Origin: Salegentibacter agarivorans
Lineage (GTDB): Bacteria; Bacteroidota; Bacteroidia; Flavobacteriales; Flavobacteriaceae
Direction of reading: 5' to 3'
Assembly: GCF_900113135.1 (NCBI RefSeq)
Contig: NZ_FOOH01000036.1
Location: forward strand, 1-32,407
Length of the DNA stretch: 32,407 nt
Shown here: piece by piece, positions 17,201 through 25,780 of the stretch
Position numbering within the stretch: position 1 is the first letter of the stretch
Layout of the letters: each line of letters starts with the position of its first letter
Made by a program: the position numbers and the translations under genes
The notes under the pieces: generated by a model
The model's input: only the letters and a program-made list of their open reading frames with translations
Databases searched by the model: none
What the model was told of the DNA's origin: nothing

Positions 17201-17680
17201 TAGATCTTCAGCAACAGATTTCTCTTCAACCAAATCGCGAGTTTCAGTATCTACCCGCTTTACCATATCATTGATCATTCCCTGGAGTCCCATTTCACGG
17301 CCATCGTCTGGCGAGTAAATTCGGATTATCCCGTAATCCATCAATTCCTTAATTTCTTCAGGAAGAATTACTCCGCCACCACCGCCAAAAATAGCGATAT
17401 GACCGGCGTTCTTCTCCTCAAGCAAATCGTGCATATATTTAAAATATTCGGTGTGACCTCCCTGATAGGAAGTCATTGCGATAGCCTGCGCATCTTCCTG
17501 GATGGCGCAATTCACAACCTCGTCTACACTGCGGTCGTGACCAAGGTGAATTACCTCAACTCCCGTAGATTGGATGATTCGGCGCATTATATTTATTGCT
17601 GCATCATGTCCATCAAAAAGCGAAGCTGCGGTAACGATTCTTATTTTATTTTTAGGCGTATATGGTTTTTGTTGTTCCAT
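14225..17680 (-). CDS. icmF: Fused B12-dependent isobutyryl-CoA mutase with G-protein chaperone (IcmF-type)
   Basis: A 1151-residue fusion. Residues about 12-145 are the cobalamin-binding domain with the DxHxxx pattern LFDGHDAA (His25 as lower cobalt ligand). Residues about 195-420 are a MeaB-like GTPase: P-loop GTGGSGKSS (205-213), [20 protein letters not shown] in parts (235-254), ETSGIGQSD (298-306) and NKFD (345-348). Residues about 545-1151 are the TIM-barrel acyl-CoA mutase. The active-site stretch reads GLYPFKRQ, with Phe where methylmalonyl-CoA mutase has Tyr, and this fits IcmF (isobutyryl-/n-butyryl-CoA interconversion) rather than methylmalonyl-CoA mutase. Automatic annotation would probably call it methylmalonyl-CoA mutase. 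It is alone on its strand; no cobalamin riboswitch is seen upstream. Confidence 0.9.
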   Translation of the reverse strand: MEQQKPYTPKNKIRIVTAASLFDGHDAAINIMRRIIQSTGVEVIHLGHDRSVDEVVNCAIQEDAQAIAMTSYQGGHTEYFKYMHDLLEEKNAGHIAIFGGGGGVILPEEIKELMDYGIIRIYSPDDGREMGLQGMINDMVKRVDTETRDLVEEKSVAEDLKNKNVNTISRLISLAENKHDSFLKHFEPLREDTDKSEIPVLGITGTGGSGKSSLVDELVRRFLGDFPEKNIGIISVDPSKRKTGGALLGDRIRMNAINNKHVYMRSLATRQSNLALSKHVAEAVEVLKAAEFDLIILETSGIGQSDTEIMDHSDVALYVMTPEFGAATQLEKIDMLDFADLVAINKFDKRGAQDALRDVKKQYQRNHQLWHEDAEKLPVFGTIASQFNDPGMNTLYRQIMDKIAEKTKADLNSTFEISAEMSEKIFVIPPKRTRYLSEIAENNRSYDEKAANQAEVAQKLYGVFKTIESVSGLEMTNNQSQYLEKHGINQEEINEFAEDSQKDFLKLLFAEFDRVKMDLDPYNWEVIQSWQEKVNKYVEPVYSFKVRDKEIKIDTHTESLSHTQIPKVSLPKYKAWGDILKWCLQENVPGEFPYTAGLYPFKRQGEDPTRMFAGEGGPERTNRRFHYVSMGLPAKRLSTAFDSVTLYGNDPDERPDIYGKIGNSGVSICCLDDAKKLYSGFDLADAMTSVSMTINGPAPMLLGFFMNAAIDQQCEKYIKENGLEDKVEAKYKELYDDRDLDRPVYRGELPEGNNGLGLMLLGLTGDQVLPAEVYEEIKEKTISVVRGTVQADILKEDQAQNTCIFSTEFALRLMGDVQEHFIKEKVRNFYSVSISGYHIAEAGANPITQLAFTLANGFTYVEYYLSRGMDINKFGPNLSFFFSNGIDPEYAVIGRVARKIWSKALKHKYGANPRAQMLKYHIQTSGRSLHAQEIDFNDIRTTLQALYAIYDNCNSLHTNAYDEAITTPTEASVRRAMAIQLIINKELGLAKNENPIQGSFIIEELTDLVEEAVLTEFDRITERGGVLGAMETMYQRGKIQEESLHYETLKHNGDYPIIGVNTFLSSTGSPTVTPGEVIRATEEEKQHQLKTLRTLHKAKEDSAEAALEKIKEASIKNENIFKELMEATKVCSLGQITQAMFEVGGQYRRNM

Positions 17681-17820
17681 TTGTAATGATATCGTGTTTT
17701 TGGTACTGCAATTTACGAAAATTGTAATTCTCAGGAGCCTTCCGTGATATTAATATAATTCTAAAATCAGGCCTAATGAAACAACCCAAATTGTTTAATT
17801 TTATCTTTTAAAATCCTGCT

Positions 17821-18672
17821 ATGTCAAAAATTACGCTTCTTATCCATTGCCCTGACACTTCAGGAATTATTGCTCACGTTACCTCCTTTTTTTATAAAAA
17901 GCAGGGCAATATTATTTATATAGATCAATATGTAGATGTAGAAAATACTGTTTTCTTTATGCGTCTGGAATGTGAGTTTAATGCGGAAACCAATATTAGC
18001 GCCACCAAAGAAGAATTTAAGGAAACTGTTGCTGAAAAATATAATATGTCCTGGGAAATGTATTCAGACAATACACTACCCAGAATGGCCGTTTTTGTTT
18101 CTAAATACGACCATTGCCTTTATGATATTTTAAGCAGGTATAAATCAAACGAACTAAAGGTATTTATACCATTAATTATTAGCAATCATAAAGACCTTGA
18201 GCAGGTAGCACAAAATTTTGGAATTCCGTTTCATCATATTCCCGTAACTGCCCAGACAAAAGAAAAAGCTGCTGAAATCCAGCTGGAATTGCTTCAAAAA
18301 GAAAAAGTAGATTTTATTGTCCTGGCCAGGTATATGCAGATAATACCAAAATCTTTAATAGCATGTTTTCCCAATCGAATCATTAATATTCACCACTCCT
18401 TCCTGCCTGCATTTGCCGGAGCTAAACCATATCACCTGGCTTACAAACGAGGTGTAAAAATAATTGGAGCTACCAGTCATTACGTAACTGAAGAGCTAGA
18501 CGCTGGCCCTATAATTGAACAGGATATCACCCGCATTTCACATAGCCATTCAATTAAAGACCTTATTTTAAAAGGAAGAGACCTGGAAAAAATTGTTTTA
18601 GCCAAAGGAGTGAAATATCATATTGAAAGAAAAACCTTGGTTTTCAATAACAAAACTATAGTTTTTATTTAA
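17821..18672 (+). CDS. purU: Formyltetrahydrofolate deformylase
   Basis: A 283-residue enzyme that hydrolyses 10-formyl-THF to THF and formate, balancing one-carbon units for purine synthesis. Residues about 1-80 form an ACT domain (LLIHCPDTSGIIAHVTSFFY in parts); residues about 88-283 form the formyltransferase-type catalytic domain. The catalytic triad is visible: Asn189 and His191 in INIHHSFLPAF and Asp227 in ELDAGPII. Length matches the family (about 280). A -7-like TATCTTTT (17802-17809) precedes the start. It is divergent from icmF. Confidence 0.95.
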   Translation: MSKITLLIHCPDTSGIIAHVTSFFYKKQGNIIYIDQYVDVENTVFFMRLECEFNAETNISATKEEFKETVAEKYNMSWEMYSDNTLPRMAVFVSKYDHCLYDILSRYKSNELKVFIPLIISNHKDLEQVAQNFGIPFHHIPVTAQTKEKAAEIQLELLQKEKVDFIVLARYMQIIPKSLIACFPNRIINIHHSFLPAFAGAKPYHLAYKRGVKIIGATSHYVTEELDAGPIIEQDITRISHSHSIKDLILKGRDLEKIVLAKGVKYHIERKTLVFNNKTIVFI

Positions 18673-18712
18673 CAGCTGTTTTCCCGACCAATCGGTTTCT
18701 TTCCAAAAATGG

Positions 18713-18720
18713 TACATTTG
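18713..18720 (+). promoter_or_regulatory. -7 box of the DUF4197 gene
   Basis: TACATTTG matches TAnnTTTG and ends 14 bases before the ATG at 18735. No clear TTTG -33 partner is seen at the normal distance. Confidence 0.45.
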
Positions 18721-18734
18721 CAAAAAAGCATTCT

Positions 18735-19442
18735 ATGAAAAAGATTACTCTCATTTTAAGCATATTTATTTTCTCCTCCTGTGCTGAATTACAAACAATA
18801 GCCGAAAATTACCCGCAAGCAGGCGTTAGCAATACCGAAATAGCTTCAGGTTTGCGCCAGGCTTTAGATATGGGAATTGAAAAGCAAGTCACTAAACTTA
18901 CCGAGGAAAACGGGTTTTACAACAATGATCTGGTAAGAATTACGTTGCCGGCAGAACTGCAAAAGGTAGACAAAACCCTCCGCGATATTGGGCTGGACGC
19001 TTTAGCAGATCAAGGCTTAAAAGTATTAAACAGGGCTGCTGAAGAAGCAGTTAAAGAAGCCACTCCAATTTTTGTAAATGCCGTAAAAGAGATCACGTTT
19101 AATGATGCGCGAAATATTCTATTAGGCCAGGATAATGCCGCCACAATGTATCTTACCGGCAAAACCGAAGAGCCTCTTTACAGCAAATTTAATCCTGTTG
19201 TAACCAATTCCCTGGAGAAAGTAGGTGCTACTGAAGTATGGACCAATATTATAAACCGATATAACAGTTTACCGCTAACCAGCAATGTGAATCCAGACCT
19301 GGCCGATTATGTAACCAATGAAGCTTTAAACGGTGTTTATACAATGATCGCGTTTGAAGAAAAAGAAATAAGAGAAAAGGTTTCTGCAAGGACTACAAAT
19401 CTTTTACAACGAGTATTCGCATTACAAGACAACCAGTATTAA
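18735..19442 (+). CDS. DUF4197 domain lipoprotein
   Basis: A 235-residue predicted lipoprotein: signal MKKITLILSIFIFSSC with lipidated Cys16. The rest is helical and follows the DUF4197 pattern: SNTEIASGLRQALDMGIEKQV in parts (32-52), LPAELQKVDKTLRDIGLD (about 74-91), then NDARNILLGQDNAATMYL (124-141), TEPLYSKFNPVV-like and NEALNGVYTMIAFEEKEIR in parts near the end. Function of the family is unknown; found in many Gram-negative bacteria. It has its own promoter box and lies alone between purU and the Lacal_2735 gene. Confidence 0.85.
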   Translation: MKKITLILSIFIFSSCAELQTIAENYPQAGVSNTEIASGLRQALDMGIEKQVTKLTEENGFYNNDLVRITLPAELQKVDKTLRDIGLDALADQGLKVLNRAAEEAVKEATPIFVNAVKEITFNDARNILLGQDNAATMYLTGKTEEPLYSKFNPVVTNSLEKVGATEVWTNIINRYNSLPLTSNVNPDLADYVTNEALNGVYTMIAFEEKEIREKVSARTTNLLQRVFALQDNQY

Positions 19443-19539
19443 AAGGGCATCTCTAATATTTTAACATTTAAAGCCTTAAAGAAAGATTTTTTACATGAAC
19501 ATTAACGCCGACTTAGCAATCCTTTGCGGTGTTGGCTCC

Positions 19540-19547
19540 TATCTTTG
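19540..19547 (+). promoter_or_regulatory. -7 box of the Lacal_2735 gene
   Basis: TATCTTTG fits TAnnTTTG and would start transcription near 19553, 16 bases before the ATG at 19569. This excludes translation from upstream in-frame starts such as 19524. Confidence 0.5.
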
Positions 19548-19568
19548 CATCAAAGACGAAAACAAATT

Positions 19569-19751
19569 ATGTTCAAAATCTTTGAAACAAAATCTACAGA
19601 AGAATGCCTCTGTGATAAGTATACTCACCTTATGCACAAAGCTTACAAGCTGGCACTTACCGATAAAGAGGAAAGTGACCGCTTAAACGCTCGTGCAAAA
19701 TCCATTCTAAGGGAACTTCGAAGAATGAATTATGATAAAATAGATTATTAG
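19569..19751 (+). CDS. Lacal_2735 family small protein
   Basis: A 60-residue charged helical protein. It starts MFKIFETKSTEE and continues with LHKAYKLALTDKEESDRLNARAKSILREL in parts, the pattern of the flavobacterial Lacal_2735 family (short start MFxxFxxKS, then one long helical hairpin). Function is unknown. The ATG at 19569 was chosen over the in-frame ATG at 19524 because the -7 box TATCTTTG (19540-19547) lies between them. Its stop overlaps the stop of the convergent BtuF-like gene by four bases. Confidence 0.72.
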   Translation: MFKIFETKSTEECLCDKYTHLMHKAYKLALTDKEESDRLNARAKSILRELRRMNYDKIDY

Positions 19752-20521
19752 CTTCTAAGCGTTTTAAAATAATCTATTGCTCCCACCAATCTTGATCCAT
19801 ACCAGCTAAAATATTCCCCGTCTACCAGTTGAATTTCAATATTTAATGCTGAAAAATATTCTTTATGTTTCTCTTTAAACGGATAAGGTTCTGAAGAAAG
19901 TAAAATTACATCGGGATTTTTGGCTTTTATTTCTTCAAAAGAAGTTTCGGGATATCGAGACTCTTTAAATACATTTTCAAACTTATTTAGTTTTAAAAGC
20001 TCGTCTATAAAAGTTTCCTTACCGGCCACCATTAAAGGTTTTTTCCAGATAAAATAGGCTACTTTTTTTACCGGTTTATCCTGAAGTTTTTCCTGTAGAA
20101 CCACAATTTTTTCCCTAACGGAATTTACCATTGTTCCCACTAAAGCTTCTTTCTGAAAGATCTCACCGTATTGATGCATCAATGTAAAAGCATCGTCAAT
20201 TTTCACAATATCTGAAACATGTACGGGAGCAATTTCTTGTAGCTCTTCCACCATTTCTTTGGTATTCTCCTCTTTATTACAGAGAATAATATCTGGCTCT
20301 AAAGCTTTGATTTTTTCAATCTTAACCTGCTTGGTACCGCCTACTATGGTTTTGGTTTTCCGAAGATATTGGGGATGAACGCAGAATTTTGTGATGCCTA
20401 CCAGGTTTTCCTCCAAACCTAAGTCTACCAGAAGTTCGGTTTGACTGGGAACTAAGGAAATAATTCGTTTTAGAACGTTGGGAAGGGAAATCTTTCTTTG
20501 TAATTGATCTATCACTTCCAT
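19748..20521 (-). CDS. BtuF-like helical-backbone metal/cobalamin-binding protein, no signal peptide
   Basis: A 257-residue protein of the class III periplasmic-binding fold used for cobalamin and siderophores. Recognisable parts are RIISLVPSQTELLVDLGLEEN in parts (19-39), LVGITKFCVHP (about 40-50), VGGTKQVKIEKIKALEPDIIL in parts (about 60-80) and the second-lobe DVILLSSEPYPFKEKH (about 208-223). What is odd is the N-terminus: MEVIDQLQRKISLPNVLK is polar, with no signal peptide, so the protein should stay in the cytoplasm. It begins nine bases after pyrF on the same strand, so the two are probably cotranslated. It may be a repurposed ligand-binding protein; BtuF proper is periplasmic. Confidence 0.75.
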   Translation of the reverse strand: MEVIDQLQRKISLPNVLKRIISLVPSQTELLVDLGLEENLVGITKFCVHPQYLRKTKTIVGGTKQVKIEKIKALEPDIILCNKEENTKEMVEELQEIAPVHVSDIVKIDDAFTLMHQYGEIFQKEALVGTMVNSVREKIVVLQEKLQDKPVKKVAYFIWKKPLMVAGKETFIDELLKLNKFENVFKESRYPETSFEEIKAKNPDVILLSSEPYPFKEKHKEYFSALNIEIQLVDGEYFSWYGSRLVGAIDYFKTLRS

Positions 20522-20530
20522 GTTAGAATT

Positions 20531-21349
20531 TTAAAGTTTCCTCAACTCTTCTGCCATTTGCTGCTGAAGCACTTCAGCTTTGGCTCCAGCTATTTCAGCG
20601 AAATTTGAAGATTCTGAAGCATAAATAATCTTTCGGGAAGAATTTACTAAAAGACCAACATTTTTAGTCATTCCGTATTTACAAACGTCTTCCAGTTTTC
20701 CGCCCTGGGCACCAACACCAGGTACTAACAAGAAATTTTCAGGAATAATCTCCCTTATTTCTTTCAGAAATTCAGCTTTAGTCGCTCCCACAACGTACAT
20801 CAAATTCTCAGAATTTTTCCAGGTTTTAGAGGTTTTAAGTACTTTTTTATAAAGTTCTTCGCCATCAATTTGCTGAGTTTGAAAATCGAAAGCACCTTCA
20901 TTAGAAGTTAAAGCCAGTAAAATTGCCTGGCGATTGTCAAACTCCAAAAATGGCTCTACTGAATCTTTTCCCATATAGGGCGCTACCGTTACCGAATCGA
21001 AACCGAGATCCTGGAGAAAAGTTTTAGCATACATTCTGGAAGTATTACCAATATCGCCACGTTTGGCATCAGCAATGGTATATATTTCGGGATATTCGTG
21101 GTGAAGATAATTGATTGTTTTTTCTAAAGCCTGCCACCCTTCAACTCCATTAGCTTCATAAAAAGCGATATTAGGCTTATAAGCCACGCAAAATTTATGC
21201 GTAGCGTCTATTATAGCTCTATTGAATTCAAAAATAGGATCGTCTTCAGACAATAAATAGGTGGGAATCCTATCTATATCCACATCAAGTCCCACACATA
21301 AAAACGATTGCTTTTTAAAGATCTGTTCAGTTAATTCTTGTGGGGACAT
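20531..21349 (-). CDS. pyrF: Orotidine 5'-phosphate decarboxylase (type 2)
   Basis: A 272-residue enzyme for the last step of UMP synthesis. The type 2 hallmarks are FLCVGLDVD (16-24), [15 protein letters not shown] (54-68), the catalytic [11 protein letters not shown] (94-104, with Asp94, Lys96 and Asp99), [11 protein letters not shown] and, near the end, [10 protein letters not shown]. Length is normal for the long type 2 form. It lies downstream of prfA beyond two hairpins and just upstream of the BtuF-like gene. Confidence 0.95.
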   Translation of the reverse strand: MSPQELTEQIFKKQSFLCVGLDVDIDRIPTYLLSEDDPIFEFNRAIIDATHKFCVAYKPNIAFYEANGVEGWQALEKTINYLHHEYPEIYTIADAKRGDIGNTSRMYAKTFLQDLGFDSVTVAPYMGKDSVEPFLEFDNRQAILLALTSNEGAFDFQTQQIDGEELYKKVLKTSKTWKNSENLMYVVGATKAEFLKEIREIIPENFLLVPGVGAQGGKLEDVCKYGMTKNVGLLVNSSRKIIYASESSNFAEIAGAKAEVLQQQMAEELRKL

Positions 21350-21393
21350 AGGTTAGTTTTTTGTAATTAATATGATTCAAAATAAAAAGAAAA

Positions 21394-21409
21394 TTCCGCT
21401 TTCGCGGAA
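21394..21409 (-). terminator. Short hairpin before pyrF
   Basis: TTCCGC (21394-21399), TTTC loop, GCGGAA (21404-21409). On the minus strand it is followed by T/A-rich sequence starting TTTTC. With the stronger hairpin at 21460-21479 it forms a tandem barrier between prfA and pyrF. Confidence 0.5.
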
Positions 21410-21444
21410 AGTAATTCTTAAAATAAAGTATTTGTCATACTTAA

Positions 21445-21479
21445 AAAATAAAAAAAGCGACCTCCGCCTTCGCGGAGGT
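21445..21479 (-). terminator. Rho-independent terminator of prfA (minus strand)
   Basis: ACCTCCGC (minus 21479-21472), GAAG loop, GCGGAGGT (21467-21460), then CGC and a long T-run. It begins seven bases after the prfA stop codon. Confidence 0.8.
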
Positions 21480-21485
21480 GACAGT

Positions 21486-22562
21486 TTAAAATATATCTGA
21501 ATTTTCTTTAAGCTTCTCTGTATTTTCTACAAATCGCAATTCGTCCAGTATTTTTTGAATATCCCCATTTATGATGTTTGAAAGATCATAAAGCGTAAGA
21601 TTTATACGATGATCTGTAACCCTTCCCTGGGAATAATTATAGGTTCTAATTTTTGCACTACGGTCACCACTGGAAACCATAGAATTTCTTTTAGCAGCAT
21701 CCGCTTCCTGCTTTTTAGCAAGTTCCATTTCATATAAACGGGAACGTAATACTCTAAAGGCTTTCTCTTTGTTCTTATGCTGCGATTTTTGATCCTGGCA
21801 CTGTGCCACCAATCCTGTAGGCTCGTGAGTCAATCGCACGGCAGAATAAGTAGTGTTCACCGATTGCCCACCGGGACCGGAAGAACAGAAATAATCTATT
21901 CTCACCTCTTTTGGATCTATTTCTACATCAAATTCTTCAGCTTCAGGAAGTACCATTACGGTAGCTGCAGAAGTATGCACACGACCCTGTGTTTCGGTTT
22001 GTGGCACACGTTGTACACGGTGTACACCGGCTTCAAACTTCATTGTACCATAAACATCTTCACCAGAAACTTCAAAAATCATCTCTTTAAATCCGCCACT
22101 GGTACCTTCGCTATAATCTACAATATTATGCTTCCAGCCTTTGCTTTCCACATATTTGGTATACATTCTATAAAGATCTCCGGCAAAAATACTAGCCTCA
22201 TCACCACCGGTACCGGCCCTAATTTCTATTACCACGTTCTTGGCATCGTCTGGATCTTTTGGAACCAGCATCATCCTAATCTTTTCTTCCAGCTTTGGCA
22301 CTTCCTTTTCGGCTTCTTCCAATTGCATTTTGGCCATTTCGGTCATTTCCGCATCGCTGCCATCGACAATAATTTCTTTGGCTTCTTCAATATTATTGGT
22401 GAGTTCCAAATATCTTTCGCGCTCATCCATTAAAGCCCTAAGATCTTTATATTCTTTATTTAATTCTATGTATCGCTTTTGATCTGAAATCACATCGGGC
22501 TGAATAATAAGATCATTCACCTCATCAAAACGCTGCTTTACTATATTAAGCTTCTCAATCAT
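21486..22562 (-). CDS. prfA: Peptide chain release factor 1
   Basis: A 358-residue class I release factor that reads UAA and UAG. The GGQ motif that triggers peptide release is at 231-233 ([21 protein letters not shown] in parts); the tripeptide anticodon region reads [10 protein letters not shown], i.e. PQT at 187-189 where E. coli has PAT, within the PxT rule for RF1. An acidic NTG-like [20 protein letters not shown] in parts (115-134) is typical. A minus-strand -7 box TAAATTTG (22594-22587) precedes it by about 25 bases. It is monocistronic, ended by tandem hairpins. Confidence 0.96.
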   Translation of the reverse strand: MIEKLNIVKQRFDEVNDLIIQPDVISDQKRYIELNKEYKDLRALMDERERYLELTNNIEEAKEIIVDGSDAEMTEMAKMQLEEAEKEVPKLEEKIRMMLVPKDPDDAKNVVIEIRAGTGGDEASIFAGDLYRMYTKYVESKGWKHNIVDYSEGTSGGFKEMIFEVSGEDVYGTMKFEAGVHRVQRVPQTETQGRVHTSAATVMVLPEAEEFDVEIDPKEVRIDYFCSSGPGGQSVNTTYSAVRLTHEPTGLVAQCQDQKSQHKNKEKAFRVLRSRLYEMELAKKQEADAAKRNSMVSSGDRSAKIRTYNYSQGRVTDHRINLTLYDLSNIINGDIQKILDELRFVENTEKLKENSDIF

Positions 22563-22586
22563 ATAATCACACTGATTTTAGGAAAA

Positions 22587-22594
22587 CAAATTTA
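22587..22594 (-). promoter_or_regulatory. -7 box of prfA
   Basis: On the minus strand TAAATTTG matches TAnnTTTG about 25 bases before the prfA ATG. No clear -33 TTTG partner. Confidence 0.4.
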
Positions 22595-22659
22595 CGATAA
22601 ATTGGGCGAATTATAAGATTGAAAAAAGAATTGTAAATTGAAACGATCTTACGACTTTT

Positions 22660-22947
22660 ATGATAAGCAAAACCAAGGCAATATTTTATTTTTACAAGCA
22701 ATTTATTTTGATATCTATTTTGCTGAATTTTGTATTTCTATTTTATAGAAACCCGTTGATTTTGATAGTCATATTTAAGCTTGTGCTTAGTTTACTGGTA
22801 TTTTACGTTTATAAAACCTCATATAAAAACCAGTTGTATCTTTACCAAAACCTTTCTTTAAGTAGTATTCAACTGTTCTTTTTTAGTTTTCTTATAGATT
22901 TTATTTTCATCATAGTTTCCGCCGGAATTTATTCTCTGATAATATGA
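22660..22947 (+). CDS. Tiny membrane protein coupled to an ABC ATPase
   Basis: A 95-residue, strongly hydrophobic protein with about three membrane helices (roughly 12-29, 31-50 and 66-95), few charges (short KTSYKNQ loop at 52-58) and no recognisable motif. Its stop overlaps the start of the ABC ATPase gene by ATGA (22944-22947), so the two are translationally coupled. It is far too small for a normal ABC permease (usually 200 residues or more). I do not recognise a family. It may be the membrane partner or a regulator of the ATPase at 22944. Confidence 0.65.
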   Translation: MISKTKAIFYFYKQFILISILLNFVFLFYRNPLILIVIFKLVLSLLVFYVYKTSYKNQLYLYQNLSLSSIQLFFFSFLIDFIFIIVSAGIYSLII

Positions 22948-23603
22948 TCTTCGAAATTGATAATATTGAACTTTATTTTGCCGACAAGCAAATTCTTAAC
23001 GGAGTTTACTTAAAGGCTGAAACAGGAAAAGTTACCGGAATACTCGGTCCTAATGGCTGCGGCAAAAGCAGTTTGCTCAATATTTTCTTCGGAAGGCTTC
23101 AGCCCAGGCACAAATTGATTAGAATTGACAAGAAACCTTACCTGAAACCACTTTTTAAATACGGAATGGTAAACTATTTACCGCAACAAAATTTTATTCC
23201 GCCCAAAATGAAACTTGAAACCTGCTTTCAACTTTTTAAGGTAGATCTAAGGGAATTTTTAAAGATTTTCCCTGAATTTAAGGCCGCAAAAAACAATAAA
23301 ATGCGAGAGCTTTCAGGGGGACAACAACGTGTAGTGGAAATTTATATTTGCCTAAATAGCAGAGCTAAACTTATTCTTTTAGACGAACCATTTTCGCATC
23401 TTTCGCCATTGTATGTAGAGAAAATTAAACATTTACTTCAAAAATTAAAGAAAAAAAAAGCCATAATTATTACAGACCATATGTATCGGCATATTTTGGA
23501 TTCCAGCGATGAGATTTATCTTCTAAAAAATGGAAGTACACAGCTTATTAAAGAGGAAAAAGCTTTGGAAGATTATCAGTATTTAAGAGTTGGTACGTTT
23601 TAG
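22944..23603 (+). CDS. ABC transporter ATP-binding protein
   Basis: A 219-residue stand-alone nucleotide-binding domain. All motifs are intact: Walker A GPNGCGKSS (35-43), Q-loop Gln81/82 (NYLPQQNF), signature LSGGQQ (123-128), Walker B LILLDEP (143-149), and H-loop His179 (ITDHMYRH). It begins inside the stop of the tiny membrane gene and is followed by no permease in the window. It is lysine-rich (e.g. KLKKKKA). The transported substrate is unknown. Confidence 0.85.
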   Translation: MIFEIDNIELYFADKQILNGVYLKAETGKVTGILGPNGCGKSSLLNIFFGRLQPRHKLIRIDKKPYLKPLFKYGMVNYLPQQNFIPPKMKLETCFQLFKVDLREFLKIFPEFKAAKNNKMRELSGGQQRVVEIYICLNSRAKLILLDEPFSHLSPLYVEKIKHLLQKLKKKKAIIITDHMYRHILDSSDEIYLLKNGSTQLIKEEKALEDYQYLRVGTF

Positions 23604-23656
23604 ATTTATAGCCTAAAAACAGAAAATTTTAGTTTAGGCTTTCTTCAACTTAAAGA

Positions 23657-24376
23657 TTAAATTTCAGTATCAATCCCCTCAATGTAATTAAATTCCAAAG
23701 GTTTCATCCAGAAAAGAATAATTAAACCAAGGCTAAAAATATGAAGAAATCTATCGGGGTAATAAAATACAGGCATATCTAAATAGAAGGCTATAAAGAA
23801 ATTCACATCAGAGAGCGCCAGGAAAAGTGCAGCTAGCAAAAAATAAGAACTTTTTTTGTTGCTGTACCTATTATTATAAGTAATTGCTGTTCCAACCAAC
23901 ATCATCGTTAGAATGGTAAAGCCCAAATAGGCCGGATCAAAATAATCGTACAAATGAACTTCTGGGACCATATCTAAGAGTTCAAACAATAGATAAATAT
24001 TAATACCTACCACGGCCAGACCCAGAAACAATTCAAAAAATCTAAATTTTATAGCCCGAATTTTAGAAAAAACAATTAAAATCAACGCAAAGAAAATCAA
24101 AGATCTGGAAATAAAAGTTATAAAATTAAAGATTTGATTTTCGTAAAAAAGAAGCGCAATATCGCAAATCCAAAAGGAAAATAAAACATAATGAATTTTA
24201 GATTTAAAAGCCTGGAAAGACAAACTCCATAAAATAAAATACGAAGATGTTGCGACCCTTACCCACCTGCTGGCTTCTTCAGTAAAAAAATAGAGACTAA
24301 GTAAATTGAGTATAACCCAAGCAACGGTTGAGGCAAAAACAAATTTGGAGTTATATATATTCAATTTATTCGCCAA
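23657..24376 (-). CDS. YhhN/lysoplasmalogenase-like membrane protein
   Basis: A 239-residue polytopic protein with about eight hydrophobic helices and few charged residues. The pattern at about 195-210, LAALFLALSDVNFFIAFYLD in parts, resembles the GALLFAISDxxLA signature of the YhhN (lysoplasmalogenase/TMEM86) family, and the total length and helix number also fit, but the match is weak. If so, it would act on lysoplasmalogen-type lipids. It is a single-gene unit convergent with the ABC ATPase gene (54-base gap). Confidence 0.5.
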   Translation of the reverse strand: MANKLNIYNSKFVFASTVAWVILNLLSLYFFTEEASRWVRVATSSYFILWSLSFQAFKSKIHYVLFSFWICDIALLFYENQIFNFITFISRSLIFFALILIVFSKIRAIKFRFFELFLGLAVVGINIYLLFELLDMVPEVHLYDYFDPAYLGFTILTMMLVGTAITYNNRYSNKKSSYFLLAALFLALSDVNFFIAFYLDMPVFYYPDRFLHIFSLGLIILFWMKPLEFNYIEGIDTEI

Positions 24377-24485
24377 TAGGGTATATTTTTAAAGGTAAGT
24401 AAAGAAACCTTAAAAACTTAGCTTGAAATTGTATGCAATCTATACTTTTTAAAAATCACTACTATCAATAAACTATAAGAAGTTT

Positions 24486-25664
24486 TTAATACTCAAATTT
24501 CCCAAACTCACTGTTAATAGTAAGTTTCTTTTCATCTGCAGCTTCCACCCTACCAACAATTTGCGCATCTACATTAAAAGATTTAGAAATAGCGATAATC
24601 TCTTCGGCAATTTCAGGATTTACATAAAGCTCCATACGGTGACCCATATTAAAAACCTGGTACATTTCTTTCCAGTCGGTTTTGCTTTCTTGCTGAATGA
24701 GTTTGAAAAGTGGTGGCACCTCAAACATATTGTCTTTAATAATATGCAAATTATCTATAAAGTGAAGAATTTTGGTTTGGGCACCTCCGCTGCAGTGCAC
24801 CATCCCATTAATTTCATTATTACTGAATTTTGAAAGTATCTTCTTAATAATTGGTGCGTAAGTTCGGGTGGGAGAAAGCACTAATTTCCCAGCGTCTAAA
24901 GGTGAATTTTCAACTTTATCAGTTAAAGATTTAGTTCCGGAATAGATCAAATCTTCAGGAATATCGTTATCAAAACTTTCAGGATATTTTTCGGCTAAAA
25001 CCTTAGAAAAAACGTCGTGGCGTGCAGAAGTAAGTCCGTTACTACCCATTCCGCCGTTATACTCCTTTTCGTAAGAAGCCTGGCCGGAAGAAGATAAACC
25101 AACAATTACATTTCCGGGTTTAATATTGGCATTATCAATTACGTCAGATTTTTTCATCCTGGCGGTTACGGTAGAATCCACAATAATAGTTCTTACAAGA
25201 TCGCCAACATCGGCAGTTTCGCCACCGGTAGAATGAATCTCAACGCCGAAGTCTTTTAACTCGGTAATCAATTCTTCGGTTCCATTAATTATTGCTGAAA
25301 TTACCTCACCCGGAATTTTATTTTTATTTCGCCCAATTGTGGAAGACAACATAATATTATCTACAGCGCCCACACAAAGCAGATCGTCTATATTCATAAT
25401 TAGTGCATCTTGCGCAATGCCCTTCCAAACCGAAAGATCTCCGGTTTCTTTCCAATACATATAGGCCAGGGAAGATTTTGTTCCTGCACCATCGGCGTGC
25501 ATAATTAGGCAATGATCTGCATACCCGGTAAGATAATCGGGCACAATCTTGCAAAATGCTTTAGGAAATAATCCTTTATCTACATTTTTAATTGCATTGT
25601 GCACATCTTCTTTACCTGCTGAAACGCCGCGCTGAGCATATCTTTTACTAACTTCCTGACTCAT
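24486..25664 (-). CDS. purM: Phosphoribosylformylglycinamidine cyclo-ligase (AIR synthetase)
   Basis: A 392-residue purine-pathway enzyme, longer than the about 345-residue E. coli form, as in other Bacteroidota. Family marks: N-terminal RYAQRGVSAGKEDV (9-22), HADGAGTKSSLAYMY (about 56-70), NIDDLLCVGA (about 91-100), HSTGGETADVGD (about 143-154), GLSSSGQASYEKEY (about 188-201) and GMGSNGLTSARHDVF (about 205-219). A minus-strand -7 box TATCTTTG (25691-25684) precedes the ATG by about 20 bases. Confidence 0.93.
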   Translation of the reverse strand: MSQEVSKRYAQRGVSAGKEDVHNAIKNVDKGLFPKAFCKIVPDYLTGYADHCLIMHADGAGTKSSLAYMYWKETGDLSVWKGIAQDALIMNIDDLLCVGAVDNIMLSSTIGRNKNKIPGEVISAIINGTEELITELKDFGVEIHSTGGETADVGDLVRTIIVDSTVTARMKKSDVIDNANIKPGNVIVGLSSSGQASYEKEYNGGMGSNGLTSARHDVFSKVLAEKYPESFDNDIPEDLIYSGTKSLTDKVENSPLDAGKLVLSPTRTYAPIIKKILSKFSNNEINGMVHCSGGAQTKILHFIDNLHIIKDNMFEVPPLFKLIQQESKTDWKEMYQVFNMGHRMELYVNPEIAEEIIAISKSFNVDAQIVGRVEAADEKKLTINSEFGKFEY

Positions 25665-25683
25665 AATTATATTGTTGAAGCCC

Positions 25684-25691
25684 CAAAGATA
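25684..25691 (-). promoter_or_regulatory. -7 box of purM
   Basis: TATCTTTG on the minus strand matches TAnnTTTG, about 20 bases before the purM ATG at 25664. It lies in the gap after the terminator of the curli operon. Confidence 0.45.
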
Positions 25692-25722
25692 AACAGATTA
25701 GCTTAGTCGCTGAAAGATTATA

Positions 25723-25761
25723 AAATAAAAAAAGCGATAGCAAAAAATCCGCTACCGCTTT
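25723..25761 (-). terminator. Terminator of the curli operon
   Basis: AAAGCGGTAGC (minus 25761-25751), A/T loop, GCTATCGCTTT (25741-25731) with one mismatch, then a T-rich tail into 25723. It is 19 bases past the stop of the last operon gene at 25781. Confidence 0.75.
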
Positions 25762-25780
25762 CCCCCGAAAAGAAAAATCT

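Noticed and set aside
16902-17318. 138-codon plus-strand frame
   Set aside because: Antisense to the GTPase region of icmF; Ser-rich shadow.
17681-17820. Cobalamin riboswitch upstream of icmF
   Set aside because: The divergent gap is 140 bases and shared with purU; no B12-box-like sequence seen.
19495-19686. 63-codon plus-strand frame
   Set aside because: Overlaps the Lacal_2735 gene in another frame; the promoter box falls inside it and the family pattern is in the other frame.
21777-22433. 218-codon plus-strand frame
   Set aside because: Fully antisense to prfA; His/Phe-rich shadow translation with no domain.
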